From an uncultured Candidatus Actinomarina sp. (GTDB taxonomy: Bacteria; Actinomycetota; Acidimicrobiia; Actinomarinales; Actinomarinaceae): a stretch of 64,000 nt of DNA. Shown here in pieces: positions 35,026 to 44,075 of the stretch. The stretch covers positions 1-64,000 of the forward strand of contig CACOBL010000005.1 in NCBI GenBank assembly GCA_902625455.1, given 5' to 3'. A program made the position numbers and the translations under genes. Under the pieces are notes generated by a model. It was not told the DNA's origin, searched no databases, and was given only the letters and a program-made list of their open reading frames with translations. Position 1 is the first letter of the stretch, and each line of letters starts with the position of its first letter.

Positions 35026-36170
35026 CCTTTAAATGAATTAGATGTATCAAATTGATAATCAGATGGCTTGTGTTTTTTAAAATTGTTATCTTTACTCAAT
35101 TGCTTAAGATCCTCAACTATGATTTCTGATGAATTACCATCTCCGAATGGATTATTCCAATTGGTACCTATCAATTTAGTAACTTGTTCTATTGGCGAGT
35201 TATAGTCTTGCGTAGGGTCAAATTTTATTGAGGCATTAACGTCATAAACTTCAGGCCTTTCAGTAGAAAATCTCATTTGAATCGATGGGATCCCTATGAT
35301 GCACGCTTCCTCTACAACTGTTCCTGAATCGGTAGCAACGTATTCTGAATTTTTTAAAAGATACATAAACTCTAAATATCCTATAGGGTCAATAATCTTT
35401 ACATTATTACTTAGATTTACATTTGATTGTCTCAATATTTCTTGTGTCTTGTAACCCATTGGAAAAATTACATTTACGTCTTCAATTTCATTAAATAAGT
35501 TAATAATGTTATCAAAACTTTTTTCATCTAGGATATTCTCTCTCCTGTGACATGTAGCCAAAACAAATTTCTCATTAGAAAAATCAAGAATATCTTCGGA
35601 TAGATAATCTTGACCAGAATCAAAGTACTTTAAATTGTCATTGATTATATCAACAATTGGATTCCCAGTTACCTTTATAATGTTTTCGCTTATGCCTTCA
35701 TTAAGACCTTGGGATTTGTAATTTTCTAAGTAAGCGTAAATCCTATCAGATAAATGATCTATTACTGTTCTATATTTTTCTTCAGGCATCCTCCAGTCGT
35801 AAGATCGCATACATCCTTCAATATGAACTATTGGAATATTATGCTGAGCAGCTGCAATTGATCCCATAACCGTATTTGTATCTCCAAGAAATACGGCAGC
35901 TTTATATTTATGGTCATTAAAGTGATTGAACAAATTCTCAATTGTTGATGATACAATATTTGCATCACTTCCTTTATTAATTTCAAATTCAAAATCAGGT
36001 TTAGGCACATTAAGTTGTTTGAAAAATGTGTCTTTCATATTTTCTGAATAATGTTGACCAGACCAAATAAAATCAAACTCTATGTCATTTTGATTATCAA
36101 GTAATTTCAAAATTTTACTCGCCCTAATTACATCAGGTCTAATGCCTAATATTATTGCTAAATCTTTCAT
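35022..36170 (-). CDS. UDP-N-acetylglucosamine 2-epimerase family protein (CapG/FnlC-like)
   Basis: The family is clear from LGIRPDVIRASKILKLL, FIWSGQHYSENMKD, VFLGDTNTVMGSIAAA, IVHIEGCMRSYDWRMPEEKYRTVIDHLSD and ATDSGTVVEEACIIGIPSIQMR. The DWRMPEE and EGI details are closer to the CapG/FnlC/WbjD branch, which epimerises UDP-2-acetamido-2,6-dideoxyhexoses, than to the WecB at 23872. It follows an RmlD-like reductase, an RmlC-like cupin and an SDR on the same strand, so a dideoxy amino-sugar product such as FucNAc or QuiNAc is plausible. The exact sugar is inference. Confidence 0.82.
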   Translation of the reverse strand: MKDLAIILGIRPDVIRASKILKLLDNQNDIEFDFIWSGQHYSENMKDTFFKQLNVPKPDFEFEINKGSDANIVSSTIENLFNHFNDHKYKAAVFLGDTNTVMGSIAAAQHNIPIVHIEGCMRSYDWRMPEEKYRTVIDHLSDRIYAYLENYKSQGLNEGISENIIKVTGNPIVDIINDNLKYFDSGQDYLSEDILDFSNEKFVLATCHRRENILDEKSFDNIINLFNEIEDVNVIFPMGYKTQEILRQSNVNLSNNVKIIDPIGYLEFMYLLKNSEYVATDSGTVVEEACIIGIPSIQMRFSTERPEVYDVNASIKFDPTQDYNSPIEQVTKLIGTNWNNPFGDGNSSEIIVEDLKQLSKDNNFKKHKPSDYQFDTSNSFKG

Positions 36171-36171
36171 C

Positions 36172-37083
36172 TTATTTGAGAATAGCCTTAGAAAAATCTG
36201 AATTTGCTAATTCTAAAATGTTGTCTTCGATAGATGGGATTTGTGTGTATCCACCATCTAACCAAAGCTTTTTATTTAAGTCATTATTGTTAGTGTTCAA
36301 AGTTCTGTTAATAATATCACCTGCGTCAACTTCATTTATATCTATTTTCTTATCAAAGTAAGTTTTAAAATAATTCAATAATTGTGCTTTATCTACAATA
36401 TCCGAAGGTATTAAATGATGAAGGTCAAAAGAGTAATTGTTATTTTGAATTAAACCATTAAGAACTTTGGCAAAATTAAGAGTTGTTACTCCGTTCCATA
36501 AGTGATTTTTAAATCCAGAAACCTCAGATGATTCGTTATTTAAAAACCAATTCAATAATGATTTTCCATTTCCTTCTTCAGGACCAATAATGCTGGATCT
36601 AATAACATATTTATTACCCCCTAAAATTTCACCAACTATTTTTGATTTTCCATACAAATCTTCTGCATCAAGATATTTTTTTTCATTATAGTTACCATCC
36701 TTACCTGAAAATACACAATCTGTGCCAATCTGGAAATATCTTGTATTATTATCAGAAGCATATTTTTGGATTTCAAGTGGCAAAAAGGAATTAATATTTA
36801 TAGTCTCAGACACAGAAATAGGATCTGATTCATCAATTGTTGGCTTAATTCTTCCAATACAATTTATTATTACATCTGGCTTAACCTTAGAAGCAAAATT
36901 ATAAAAGTTGTCATTCAAGACATCATAGAACTCAGTGCTATCGTGAAAATTTTCTTTTAGAAAAGCGCTCTCAGATCTTGATGAAAATACAATTGAATAA
37001 TTTTTTAAAGAACCAAAATATAATGAAATCATCTTGCCTAACATGCCATTGGCACCTAAGATTAAAATTTTTAAATTACTCAT
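36172..37083 (-). CDS. RmlD-like NDP-sugar reductase (SDR)
   Basis: The start at 37083 puts the nucleotide-binding motif LILGANGMLGKMI at residues 6-18. NCIGRIKPTIDESDPISVSETINI and IGTDCVFSGKDGNYNE are typical of dTDP-4-dehydrorhamnose reductase relatives, and LYGKSKIVGE gives the catalytic Tyr-Lys pair. At 303 residues it is a normal size. It probably reduces a 4-keto sugar made by another enzyme. An upstream ATG at 37143 exists, but the start chosen leaves the usual 8-bp overlap with the cupin gene. Confidence 0.82.
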   Translation of the reverse strand: MSNLKILILGANGMLGKMISLYFGSLKNYSIVFSSRSESAFLKENFHDSTEFYDVLNDNFYNFASKVKPDVIINCIGRIKPTIDESDPISVSETININSFLPLEIQKYASDNNTRYFQIGTDCVFSGKDGNYNEKKYLDAEDLYGKSKIVGEILGGNKYVIRSSIIGPEEGNGKSLLNWFLNNESSEVSGFKNHLWNGVTTLNFAKVLNGLIQNNNYSFDLHHLIPSDIVDKAQLLNYFKTYFDKKIDINEVDAGDIINRTLNTNNNDLNKKLWLDGGYTQIPSIEDNILELANSDFSKAILK

Positions 37084-37534
37084 AAATTTTAGGTGAATAT
37101 TCTTCCCAAGGATTCCAGTATTTAGCATCAAATCGATGATCATCTTTCATAGAATCCTCCAATAAAAAGGATGAAAAATACATTACTTTACTTTCTGAAT
37201 TCAAATTTATAGCACCATTTGCATATCCTGGGGGGACGTAAAGCAGACCTGAATTTTCATCTACTTTATATTTTAATATTTCTAAATTTTTTGAAGGCTG
37301 ATCCCAGTTATCAATTTTGACTAAACAGATTAAAAATTCACCTTTTAAAACTTTTATAAGTTTTTCTTCTAATTTATGACCATGCCATGCTCTCACAGTT
37401 CCTTTTATTGGATTTGATACAATATAAAACCTTTTGTAATAATCAAGCTTTAATTCGTTATAAAATTCAACATAACCTCTGTGATCTTCCGATTTTCCAA
37501 CATCTAACAGTAAGGGAACACTTGATGCAGTCAT
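37076..37534 (-). CDS. RmlC/WxcM-like cupin, sugar epimerase or isomerase
   Basis: The 152-residue single-domain cupin has DHRGYVEFYNEL, the metal/base region GTVRAWHGHKLEEKLIKVLKG and VPPGYANGAINL with MYFSSFLL after it. These correspond to positions in RmlC (dTDP-4-dehydrorhamnose 3,5-epimerase) and its relatives. Together with the RmlD-like gene it looks like a split version of CapF, which fuses a reductase and a cupin, though the domains are closer to RmlC than to CapF's C-domain. The stop overlaps the reductase start by 8 bp. The start shares a base with the upstream stop (TAATG). Confidence 0.78.
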   Translation of the reverse strand: MTASSVPLLLDVGKSEDHRGYVEFYNELKLDYYKRFYIVSNPIKGTVRAWHGHKLEEKLIKVLKGEFLICLVKIDNWDQPSKNLEILKYKVDENSGLLYVPPGYANGAINLNSESKVMYFSSFLLEDSMKDDHRFDAKYWNPWEEYSPKIYE

Positions 37535-38466
37535 TAGCTAAGTCCAAATTCTTCCAAAAAATTTTGGTTTGAGTATCTTTTATGATTAACATTTTTTATT
37601 CTATTGTTTACAATTAAATCGTAAATTTCATTAATCCCAGTATTCAAATCTATTTCTGCCTGAAATCCAGTCTCTTTCAATAATTTCTCACTACTGACTT
37701 GGTAATTTCTTGCATCTTGAAATTTCATTGGAGTTGTTTCAATGATTGCTGAATCAACTTTATTTACAATTGCTTCCGCAATATCAATAATTTTAAAATT
37801 TTTATAATGTAAATTAAAAATTCCATTAGTTTCAGAATCGATAGTTTGTTCTATTGCATTAGCAACATCATTGACGTGTAGTAAAGGTCTCCACTGTTCG
37901 CCGCCAAATACTGTCAACTTCCCTTCAGTCAAAGCTTTGGTGACAAGAATATTTACAACAAGGTCTAATCTTATTCTTGAAAATGCATCACTGATTCCAA
38001 AAAGTGTACCTAATCTGAATATTATTGCGTTTGATTGTTTTAGATATTCTTCTGCTTGAACTTTTGAGGAGGCGTATTCGGATAATGGATTAATTGAAGA
38101 ATCCTCATTTAAAAGTCCATCCTGTGCTCCATATACTGAACAAGTTGAAAGAAAAACTATACGCTTTTTAAAATTCTCGACTAAAAATTTTACAGAATCT
38201 GAATTAATTTCAAAAGTTAATTTTGGATTTATTGCACATGCCCCATCACCAACTAATGCTGCAAGCCAAATTACTGCATCATTGTTTTTAAATAATTTTA
38301 ATAATTTGGATTGTTCTCTAACATCTCCATAAACAAAATTTACATCTTTCCTGTAAGATTCTTCATAAATCAATGAGTCATAAACGGTGACTTGATGGTG
38401 CTTCTTAAGTTTATCAACTATACCACCACCTACATAACCAGCACCGCCAACAATTAAAATATTCAC
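37534..38466 (-). CDS. NAD-dependent epimerase/dehydratase (extended SDR)
   Basis: The 310-residue extended SDR starts with NILIVGGAGYVGGGIVDKL. It has the VYGDVRE acidic motif, a WLAALVGDGACAINP segment, STCSVYGAQDG and the catalytic EYASSK. The QWRPLLHVNDVANA element is typical of NDP-sugar 4-epimerases or dehydratases. The substrate is probably a UDP- or dTDP-sugar. It begins the cassette SDR / cupin / RmlD-like / 2-epimerase. Whether it performs dehydration, epimerisation or a ketoreduction cannot be decided from the sequence. Confidence 0.8.
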   Translation of the reverse strand: MNILIVGGAGYVGGGIVDKLKKHHQVTVYDSLIYEESYRKDVNFVYGDVREQSKLLKLFKNNDAVIWLAALVGDGACAINPKLTFEINSDSVKFLVENFKKRIVFLSTCSVYGAQDGLLNEDSSINPLSEYASSKVQAEEYLKQSNAIIFRLGTLFGISDAFSRIRLDLVVNILVTKALTEGKLTVFGGEQWRPLLHVNDVANAIEQTIDSETNGIFNLHYKNFKIIDIAEAIVNKVDSAIIETTPMKFQDARNYQVSSEKLLKETGFQAEIDLNTGINEIYDLIVNNRIKNVNHKRYSNQNFLEEFGLS

Positions 38467-38486
38467 AATTCAATACTATATGCTAA

Positions 38487-39566
38487 CTAAACATTAAACG
38501 TATTACTATAAAAATTTTCCAATCTATAAGCTGAATTTTCAATAGAAAAGTTTTTACTGATATATTCTTTTTGGATATTTTGGGCTTTTTTTAAGATTTC
38601 ACAATTATTATCAAAATAACTTTTAATCAATATTGCTATTTGTTCGGGGTTTTCTCTGTTTACAAGTGAATTGAATTTATTACTTACAAATTCATTAAGC
38701 GGACTAATGTTTGAACATATTACAGCAACATTATTTTCAATTGCTTCAAGAACTACTAAACCAAAGCCTTCGGACTCAGAAAGAAACAAAAAAAGATCAA
38801 TTTGATCAAAAAATTTATCTATATCTGAAAAGTGATCAAAAAATTCAACATTATCATCAATGTTTAATTCCTTAGATATTTTTTTTAAATTATTTAAATA
38901 TCCAATATCATCTGAACCAGCTAACTTTAAAGTAAAATCAATATTTTCATTTTTTAGATAATGAGCAGTTTCAAGTACTTTGTCAAAACCTTTCCAAGGT
39001 AAAATTCTCGCAGCCATTCCAATTATGTTTTTATTTTTAACTTTTTGTTCTCTGTCTTTAATTTTGACTCCATAATAAATAGTCTTAATTAAATTGTTAT
39101 CAATATCTTTTTCTTCGACTAACCAATCTTTAATTGACTCTGATATTGATATAACACCTGAGGACCTGTTTAATGTTTTTTTCCAAAAGAAATTTGAAAA
39201 TACATACTTTAATTTACTTTCACTTTTTCTCGAACCATATTTTGCATGAACCGACACGATATGTTTAAATTTTTCATTAAATAATCTTAACAATCCAACA
39301 ATTAAATCTGCTTTAGGTAAGTGTGAATGAACTATATCATATTCATTTTTATCAATTATATTTTTTAAATAGAATATAGAATTTTTAAAATAGAGATTAT
39401 TATTTTTCAACATTGATTTTATAGAATCTCCGTTTTCATATATATCAAAAGTGAATACATCAATATCTGTATTTTTAATTTCTTGTAACACATTAGCCAA
39501 TTGAACCTCAGCTCCATCTTTTTTCAATGTTGGTAATACATGTAATACTTTTAACTTTTTATTCAT
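38487..39566 (-). CDS. GT4-like glycosyltransferase
   Basis: The 359-residue GT-B protein has the N-terminal VLHVLPTLKKDGAEVQLANVL with the acceptor-side loop and SHLPKADLIVGLLRL. The donor half contains NIIGMAARILPWKGFDKVLETA, FTLKLAGSDDIGYL and the EX7E motif SESEGFGLVVLEAIENN. These are textbook GT4 features. It overlaps the polymerase gene by 8 bp and is separated from the SDR gene by 20 nt. The donor sugar is unknown. Confidence 0.85.
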   Translation of the reverse strand: MNKKLKVLHVLPTLKKDGAEVQLANVLQEIKNTDIDVFTFDIYENGDSIKSMLKNNNLYFKNSIFYLKNIIDKNEYDIVHSHLPKADLIVGLLRLFNEKFKHIVSVHAKYGSRKSESKLKYVFSNFFWKKTLNRSSGVISISESIKDWLVEEKDIDNNLIKTIYYGVKIKDREQKVKNKNIIGMAARILPWKGFDKVLETAHYLKNENIDFTLKLAGSDDIGYLNNLKKISKELNIDDNVEFFDHFSDIDKFFDQIDLFLFLSESEGFGLVVLEAIENNVAVICSNISPLNEFVSNKFNSLVNRENPEQIAILIKSYFDNNCEILKKAQNIQKEYISKNFSIENSAYRLENFYSNTFNV

Positions 39567-40740
39567 TTGAAAAGTCCTTGATAGTTTTAAAAAGCATCAA
39601 AAAAAATAAAACTGAAATTGAATGATTTTGTATAAAATCACCTGTAAATGATAGTGCAACAAAAGCTCCTAAAAACAAATACTCCGACTTAAATATATTT
39701 ACTTTAAAATTATGCAAAAATTTGATAAAAGCATTTAAAAATATGTTTAAAAAAAGTATCAAACCAAAAAATCCATAATCTAAAACAACAAATAAAAAGG
39801 AATTATGTGGTCCAGTGGGTCTCAAGTCTTTTGAAAACTGGTCTAATGATTTAATTTCATCTCTAACAAGTCCAAAATTGTTATGACCATAACCAAAAAT
39901 ATTTTGGGATATATTTCTTGAAGAAATGTCAGAAACACTGGCTTGTTGCATTTGAATTCTATCTTCTATACCTTGAGTCTCAGCTTCTGAAGTAATTCTT
40001 TCAATAAATCCAAAATTTATTGTTATCAAAATTGAAGCAAATAATAAACCTACTTTTAGAAAATAAGTTTTGCTAAAAAAATAAAATAAAAGAATTAAAA
40101 TCAATATAACTATTGATGCCCTACTGTATGTAAAAAAACAACCTAACACTCCAAGGAATATCAGATAATTATATTTTGTATCAGAGAACTTTGATACGGT
40201 AAATACAGTGAGACATGCAATTAGAGCTCCAAATGCGTTTGGACCACCAGCTTGTAAACCATTCATTCTCCCATTTGTAAAAATCCATTGATTTTCGTTG
40301 AATCCAATCTTCCAGTAATCATATGCATCACTACCAAGATTAATTTCAAGAATATAAAGTAATATTGAAAAAAATGATACAAATATCATTAAATATTTGA
40401 AAAAATTATCAATTATGGCAAGATCATCAATATTCAAAATTGTTATAAATAGTAAAATATAGAATAAGTAACGTAAACTTTCACTAAAAATAATTTGATT
40501 ATTAATTAACAAATTTTGAATACTAATATACGAAAAAAATAAAAAAAGTGGCAATGTTTCTTTTAAAAATATTCTTTTTATATTTTTTAGAAAATAATTT
40601 ATTAAGAAAAGTAGAAAAAATATTAATACTGGAATATCATCTACTTGCAAATTCTTTGAAATATTAATGTGGGGTGTTAAAGGAATTAATAGACAAAAAA
40701 ATAATTGTAAACTTACTAAATTATCTTTATATTTAACCAT
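39559..40740 (-). CDS. O-antigen polymerase/ligase-like membrane protein (Wzy_C)
   Basis: The 393-residue protein has about eleven membrane segments. It contains NGRMNGLQAGGPNAFGAL before a helix, the YSRASIVILIL segment, and the outer loop GYGHNNFGLVRDE followed by GPHNSFLFVVLDYGFFGL, the standard Wzy_C GHN / HN pair. It is a candidate polymerase for repeat units made by this gene run. Motif GR..G.Q..GPN is shared with the large Wzy-like protein at 54440, suggesting a common origin. It overlaps the GT2 gene by 25 bp. Confidence 0.8.
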   Translation of the reverse strand: MVKYKDNLVSLQLFFCLLIPLTPHINISKNLQVDDIPVLIFFLLFLINYFLKNIKRIFLKETLPLFLFFSYISIQNLLINNQIIFSESLRYLFYILLFITILNIDDLAIIDNFFKYLMIFVSFFSILLYILEINLGSDAYDYWKIGFNENQWIFTNGRMNGLQAGGPNAFGALIACLTVFTVSKFSDTKYNYLIFLGVLGCFFTYSRASIVILILILLFYFFSKTYFLKVGLLFASILITINFGFIERITSEAETQGIEDRIQMQQASVSDISSRNISQNIFGYGHNNFGLVRDEIKSLDQFSKDLRPTGPHNSFLFVVLDYGFFGLILFLNIFLNAFIKFLHNFKVNIFKSEYLFLGAFVALSFTGDFIQNHSISVLFFLMLFKTIKDFSNE

Positions 40741-41444
40741 CTTTTTAATCCATTCTGTAAAAGAAATAAGAAAGCTTCATAAACAATTTTTCTTGACATT
40801 TTTGAATTTCCAAGAGATCTTTCGTTAAAAATTATTGGCACCTCTTTAATATTCAGTTTTTTTTCTAAACATCTAATTGTCATTTCAATTTGAAAAGAAT
40901 ATCCATCTGATTTTGTTGAAAAATAATCAATTTCAAGGAGAGATTTATTTGAATAGGATCTAAAACCACTTGTCATATCATTTATTTTGCTTCTTAGAAG
41001 AACTTTAGATAGCTTATTAGCATAACTTGATAATAATTTTCTTTTAAGATCCCAACCAATGCTTCCACCACCAGGTATATATCTACTGCCAATTACAACA
41101 TCAAAATCTTTAGAATTTTTTAGTATTATTTCAAGATCTTCAAATCTATGTGAAAAATCGGCATCCATTTCAATAAAGTATTTGTATCCATTATTTATAC
41201 CCCACTTAAAACCGTCTCTATATGCAGAACCAAGACCTAATTTACCACTACGCTTAAGAAGATTAACTTGTTCAATATTTTCTGATATCTGTTGTACAAA
41301 ATCTCCGGTACCATCAGGAGAATTGTCATCTACTACTAAAATTGAAACATCAATTTCAGTTATTTTTTTAATAAATTCTTCTATGTTATCGATCTCGTTA
41401 TAAGTTGGGATAACAACTAAATGAGAATTTGAAGAAATATTCAA
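40716..41444 (-). CDS. GT2 polyprenol-phosphate mannose synthase-like (Ppm1/DPM1)
   Basis: This GT-A enzyme has the opening VVIPTYNEIDNIEEFI, the UDP/GDP-binding LVVDDNSPDGTGD and the metal-binding MDADFSHRFEDLEII. IGSRYIPGGGSIGWD and the acceptor-side DMTSGFRSYSNKSL are the diagnostic motifs of dolichol/polyprenol-phosphate mannosyltransferase. At 242 residues it is the soluble catalytic domain without a membrane tail. In Actinobacteria such an enzyme supplies polyprenol-phosphate mannose for extracytoplasmic mannosylation. A glucosyl version is possible. Confidence 0.87.
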   Translation of the reverse strand: MNISSNSHLVVIPTYNEIDNIEEFIKKITEIDVSILVVDDNSPDGTGDFVQQISENIEQVNLLKRSGKLGLGSAYRDGFKWGINNGYKYFIEMDADFSHRFEDLEIILKNSKDFDVVIGSRYIPGGGSIGWDLKRKLLSSYANKLSKVLLRSKINDMTSGFRSYSNKSLLEIDYFSTKSDGYSFQIEMTIRCLEKKLNIKEVPIIFNERSLGNSKMSRKIVYEAFLFLLQNGLKRWLNIKII

Positions 41445-41449
41445 CTTTT

Positions 41450-43018
41450 CTACGAACCATCTCCATCAAGATCGACAGCATTAATTGTTGCATCAATGCC
41501 AACAGCTTTACCTTCGTTTTCTAAATCAAAAGACCATCTGTGCTTTGGGCAAATTAGAAATCTTTCATCTTCAATTTGATGAGTTGTTAAATCGCTACCT
41601 TGATGAGGACAAAACTTATCTATAGAATACATTACACCACCAGCTTCAATAGTTATTCTTTCTCTTTGGTTTTGTAATCTCATTAAATTTTCAACAAAAT
41701 CTGGAACGTCTTCTATCTCCATTGTTAAGAAACCATTAATTGCAACCTGGTAAATATCCGGGGTTCTTTTAAGTTTATGTCTAAAAGAAAGCATAAAATC
41801 TTCCCAATTGCAGTACCCATCAAGTAATCTCCCTATATCTCCAGCAGAGCAACTGATTTCGTAAATTCCTTCTAAGTTTTTTGTTTTATCCAAAATATCA
41901 ATCGTCTTATTGTCAAAATCAACATATATAGATGTTTCTGAAATTTCGTCTAGACTAAATTCCATCGTTACATTCATTTTTTGTTCAATCTTGAATTTAC
42001 TTAGTTTCATTTTAAGTTCATCAAATAATTTTTTTTGAATGTCTAATGGTTCATAATTTACTTTTTGATTTTCTCTTTCTTTAAATACGTACTCGTACTG
42101 CTCAGCATAATTTTTTATATTTTCTTTATCATATTCAGCTTCAACATCTGCAACTTGATGGAAAACATCTATATCACCAGAATTTAGTTCAAAAGCACTT
42201 CCAGGAATAGGAACTTCAACTTTTAAATCTGGGAGCTCTTTATTTAAATAGTCTTTAAATTTGTACGGTGAAGAAAATATATTAACTTCTTCATAATTGA
42301 TTGATACTAAATTTGGATCTAAAAATACAGGGGGGCCTGCTGCAGGTATATAAAAATTAGGTTCAAACTTTTTTAGCAAGTTTTTAACTGAGCCAAATTT
42401 TCCATAAACCTTGGATTCTGAAATTTCTTTGTATTTTCTTTCTGGATACTCATAACATACTGGGTGAAATACAGCTCCCGAAAATTGGCAAGTAAATATG
42501 TCAAATTTTTTGTATATTTTTTTTAGCTCGTCGACACGATCATAAACTTTACAATCATTTAAGTTGAGAAAAGTAAAATCTATATCCTTGTCAACAAGGC
42601 CAATGGCAGAATCTCTAACAATTTCTTGATCATCTAAAAAAAGTCTTAATTCTAGATTATCAATATTTATTACTTCTGAGTCAATAGGTGTCATAACCGA
42701 TTTTGGATTTAATTTTTTTAATACTGATGCAACATGATCCCTGCGAAATTTAGGTGTTATAAAATTAATTTTACTAAGTTCAAGTGTTTTTAAATAAGGG
42801 ACGTCAAAATGATCTTTATGTTCATGACTAATATATATAAAAATATCTTTATTTGATTCTTGAATTGTATCTCTAATTTCATCACCTAGATTGTGATTAG
42901 AAGGAAACTGATACCAAGATGAGTCAAAAGCTCCTGTTTTAGACATCCAAGGATCCATTAACAAAATTTTGTCATCAGTTTCATACATAAAGCCAGCATG
43001 ACCTATAAATTTAAGCAT
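41450..43018 (-). CDS. CMP-Neu5Ac hydroxylase-like MBL-fold plus C-terminal Rieske protein
   Basis: Residues 1-300 are a metallo-beta-lactamase fold: FIGHAGFMYE, LLMDPWMSKTGAF, and the metal site IYISHEHKDHFDVPYL near 64-70. Residues from about 465 to 500 are a Rieske [2Fe-2S] domain, with CPHQGSDL and LICPKHRWSFDL giving the two Cys-His ligand pairs. Landmarks FDIFTCQFSGA, PNFYIPAAGPPVFLDP and SFRHKLKRTPDIYQVAINGF align by eye with mouse CMAH (MSDFAGG, PRIYCPFAGYF, RLQRDPDIYHH). Animal CMAH has its Rieske domain at the N-terminus, so the order is reversed. It may hydroxylate an N-acyl sugar nucleotide. Start at 43018 avoids an unlikely tyrosine-rich leader and has a -10 box 6 nt upstream. 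Confidence 0.8.
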   Translation of the reverse strand: MLKFIGHAGFMYETDDKILLMDPWMSKTGAFDSSWYQFPSNHNLGDEIRDTIQESNKDIFIYISHEHKDHFDVPYLKTLELSKINFITPKFRRDHVASVLKKLNPKSVMTPIDSEVINIDNLELRLFLDDQEIVRDSAIGLVDKDIDFTFLNLNDCKVYDRVDELKKIYKKFDIFTCQFSGAVFHPVCYEYPERKYKEISESKVYGKFGSVKNLLKKFEPNFYIPAAGPPVFLDPNLVSINYEEVNIFSSPYKFKDYLNKELPDLKVEVPIPGSAFELNSGDIDVFHQVADVEAEYDKENIKNYAEQYEYVFKERENQKVNYEPLDIQKKLFDELKMKLSKFKIEQKMNVTMEFSLDEISETSIYVDFDNKTIDILDKTKNLEGIYEISCSAGDIGRLLDGYCNWEDFMLSFRHKLKRTPDIYQVAINGFLTMEIEDVPDFVENLMRLQNQRERITIEAGGVMYSIDKFCPHQGSDLTTHQIEDERFLICPKHRWSFDLENEGKAVGIDATINAVDLDGDGS

Positions 43019-43024
43019 AAAATA

Positions 43025-43030
43025 ATAGTA
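43025..43030 (-). promoter_or_regulatory. -10 hexamer TACTAT for the CMAH-like unit
   Basis: On the minus strand TACTAT is followed by 6 nt and the ATG at 43018. The spacing supports this start over the upstream in-frame ATG at 43051. Confidence 0.4.
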
Positions 43031-43070
43031 ATAGAACCAAGAAATATCCAAAGATAATGGCGAAAAGAGT

Positions 43071-43076
43071 TAGACT
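43071..43076 (+). promoter_or_regulatory. -10 hexamer TAGACT for the SDR gene at 43083
   Basis: TAGACT is followed by 6 nt and the GTG at 43083. There is no SD sequence; the pattern fits a leaderless mRNA. Confidence 0.45.
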
Positions 43077-43082
43077 TTAATA

Positions 43083-44075
43083 GTGGAAAAAATAGTAGTA
43101 ACAGGAGCATGCGGATTTATTGGGTTCAATTTTGCAAAATCATTATCTAAACAAGTTGAAATAATCGGTATTGACTCACTCAATGATGCTTATGATCCAA
43201 AGTTAAAAGAACTTCGTTTAGATGAACTCAATAAAAATGAAAATTTTAATTTTTTTGAGTTAAATTTATCCAATAAAAAAATTTTAGAGGAAAATATTGA
43301 AATTTTTAATGATGTAGATTTAATTTTGCATCTTGGAGCTAGAGCAGGTGTTAGACAGAGTTATCTAGAACCTAATAAATACATTGATGATAATACGTCT
43401 GCGACGACTAATCTTGCAATGTTAACAAAAAATATTGGTATTAAAAGATTTATTATTGCATCAACTTCATCTATTTATGGTGATACAGGTGAAAAGTTTG
43501 CTGTAGAAAACCAAGATGAGCTTGCAGATCCACCATCAATTTATGCAGCTACAAAAATGTTTGGAGAAACTATGGTAAAAAATATATTATCTGAAGAGGA
43601 AAATATTGTACAGATACCAAGGTTTTTTACAGTTTATGGTCCTTACGGTAGGCCAGATATGTCAATTCTGAGATTTATTCACTGGATTTCCACCAAAAAA
43701 GAAGTAATTCTATATGGTACTGGAGAGCAAAGAAGATCGTTTACTTATATTGATGATGTAGTTGAAGGTCTAAACAAGCTGTGTAAATTTGAAGGGAGTG
43801 GTACTTTTAATTTTGGCTCAAACACAACTTGGTCACTGAATGAAGTAATTAGCAAAATTGAAGAGAAATTAAATATTGAAGCTAATGTTACATATAAGGA
43901 AAGGGCCTTTCGTGATGTAGATATGGTTTTGCCCAGTTTAGAAAATTCAAAAACTAAACTTGGTTGGGAGCCAACTACAGATATGAACACTGGATTAGAT
44001 AAAACCATTGAATGGTATAAAAAATACGAAAATGAATTGGCAGATATTAAATTTAAGTATGACTATGAAAAATAA
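43083..44075 (+). CDS. UDP-glucuronate 4-epimerase-like SDR
   Basis: The 330-residue extended SDR begins IVVTGACGFIGFNFAKSL. The segment HLGARAGVRQSYLEPNKYID and the later PRFFTVYGPYGRPDMSILRF are the diagnostic blocks of UDP-GlcA 4-epimerases. The active site is ASTSSIYG with IYAATK. It would convert UDP-glucuronate, made by the Ugd at 49274, to UDP-galacturonate. The start codon is GTG. It is the first gene of the + strand unit leading into another SDR and three glycosyltransferases. Confidence 0.85.
   Translation: MEKIVVTGACGFIGFNFAKSLSKQVEIIGIDSLNDAYDPKLKELRLDELNKNENFNFFELNLSNKKILEENIEIFNDVDLILHLGARAGVRQSYLEPNKYIDDNTSATTNLAMLTKNIGIKRFIIASTSSIYGDTGEKFAVENQDELADPPSIYAATKMFGETMVKNILSEEENIVQIPRFFTVYGPYGRPDMSILRFIHWISTKKEVILYGTGEQRRSFTYIDDVVEGLNKLCKFEGSGTFNFGSNTTWSLNEVISKIEEKLNIEANVTYKERAFRDVDMVLPSLENSKTKLGWEPTTDMNTGLDKTIEWYKKYENELADIKFKYDYEK

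Noticed and set aside
37083..37143. Start of the RmlD-like gene at 37143 and of ugd at 50521, or the CMAH-like gene at 43051
   Set aside because: The upstream extensions precede the folds' first strand, overlap neighbours or promoter boxes, and have no family match; internal ATGs fit spacing and alignment better.
41450..43018. Complete sialic-acid pathway in this locus
   Set aside because: No NeuB synthase, NeuA CMP-transferase or sialyltransferase is visible; the CMAH-like protein alone does not show sialic acid.
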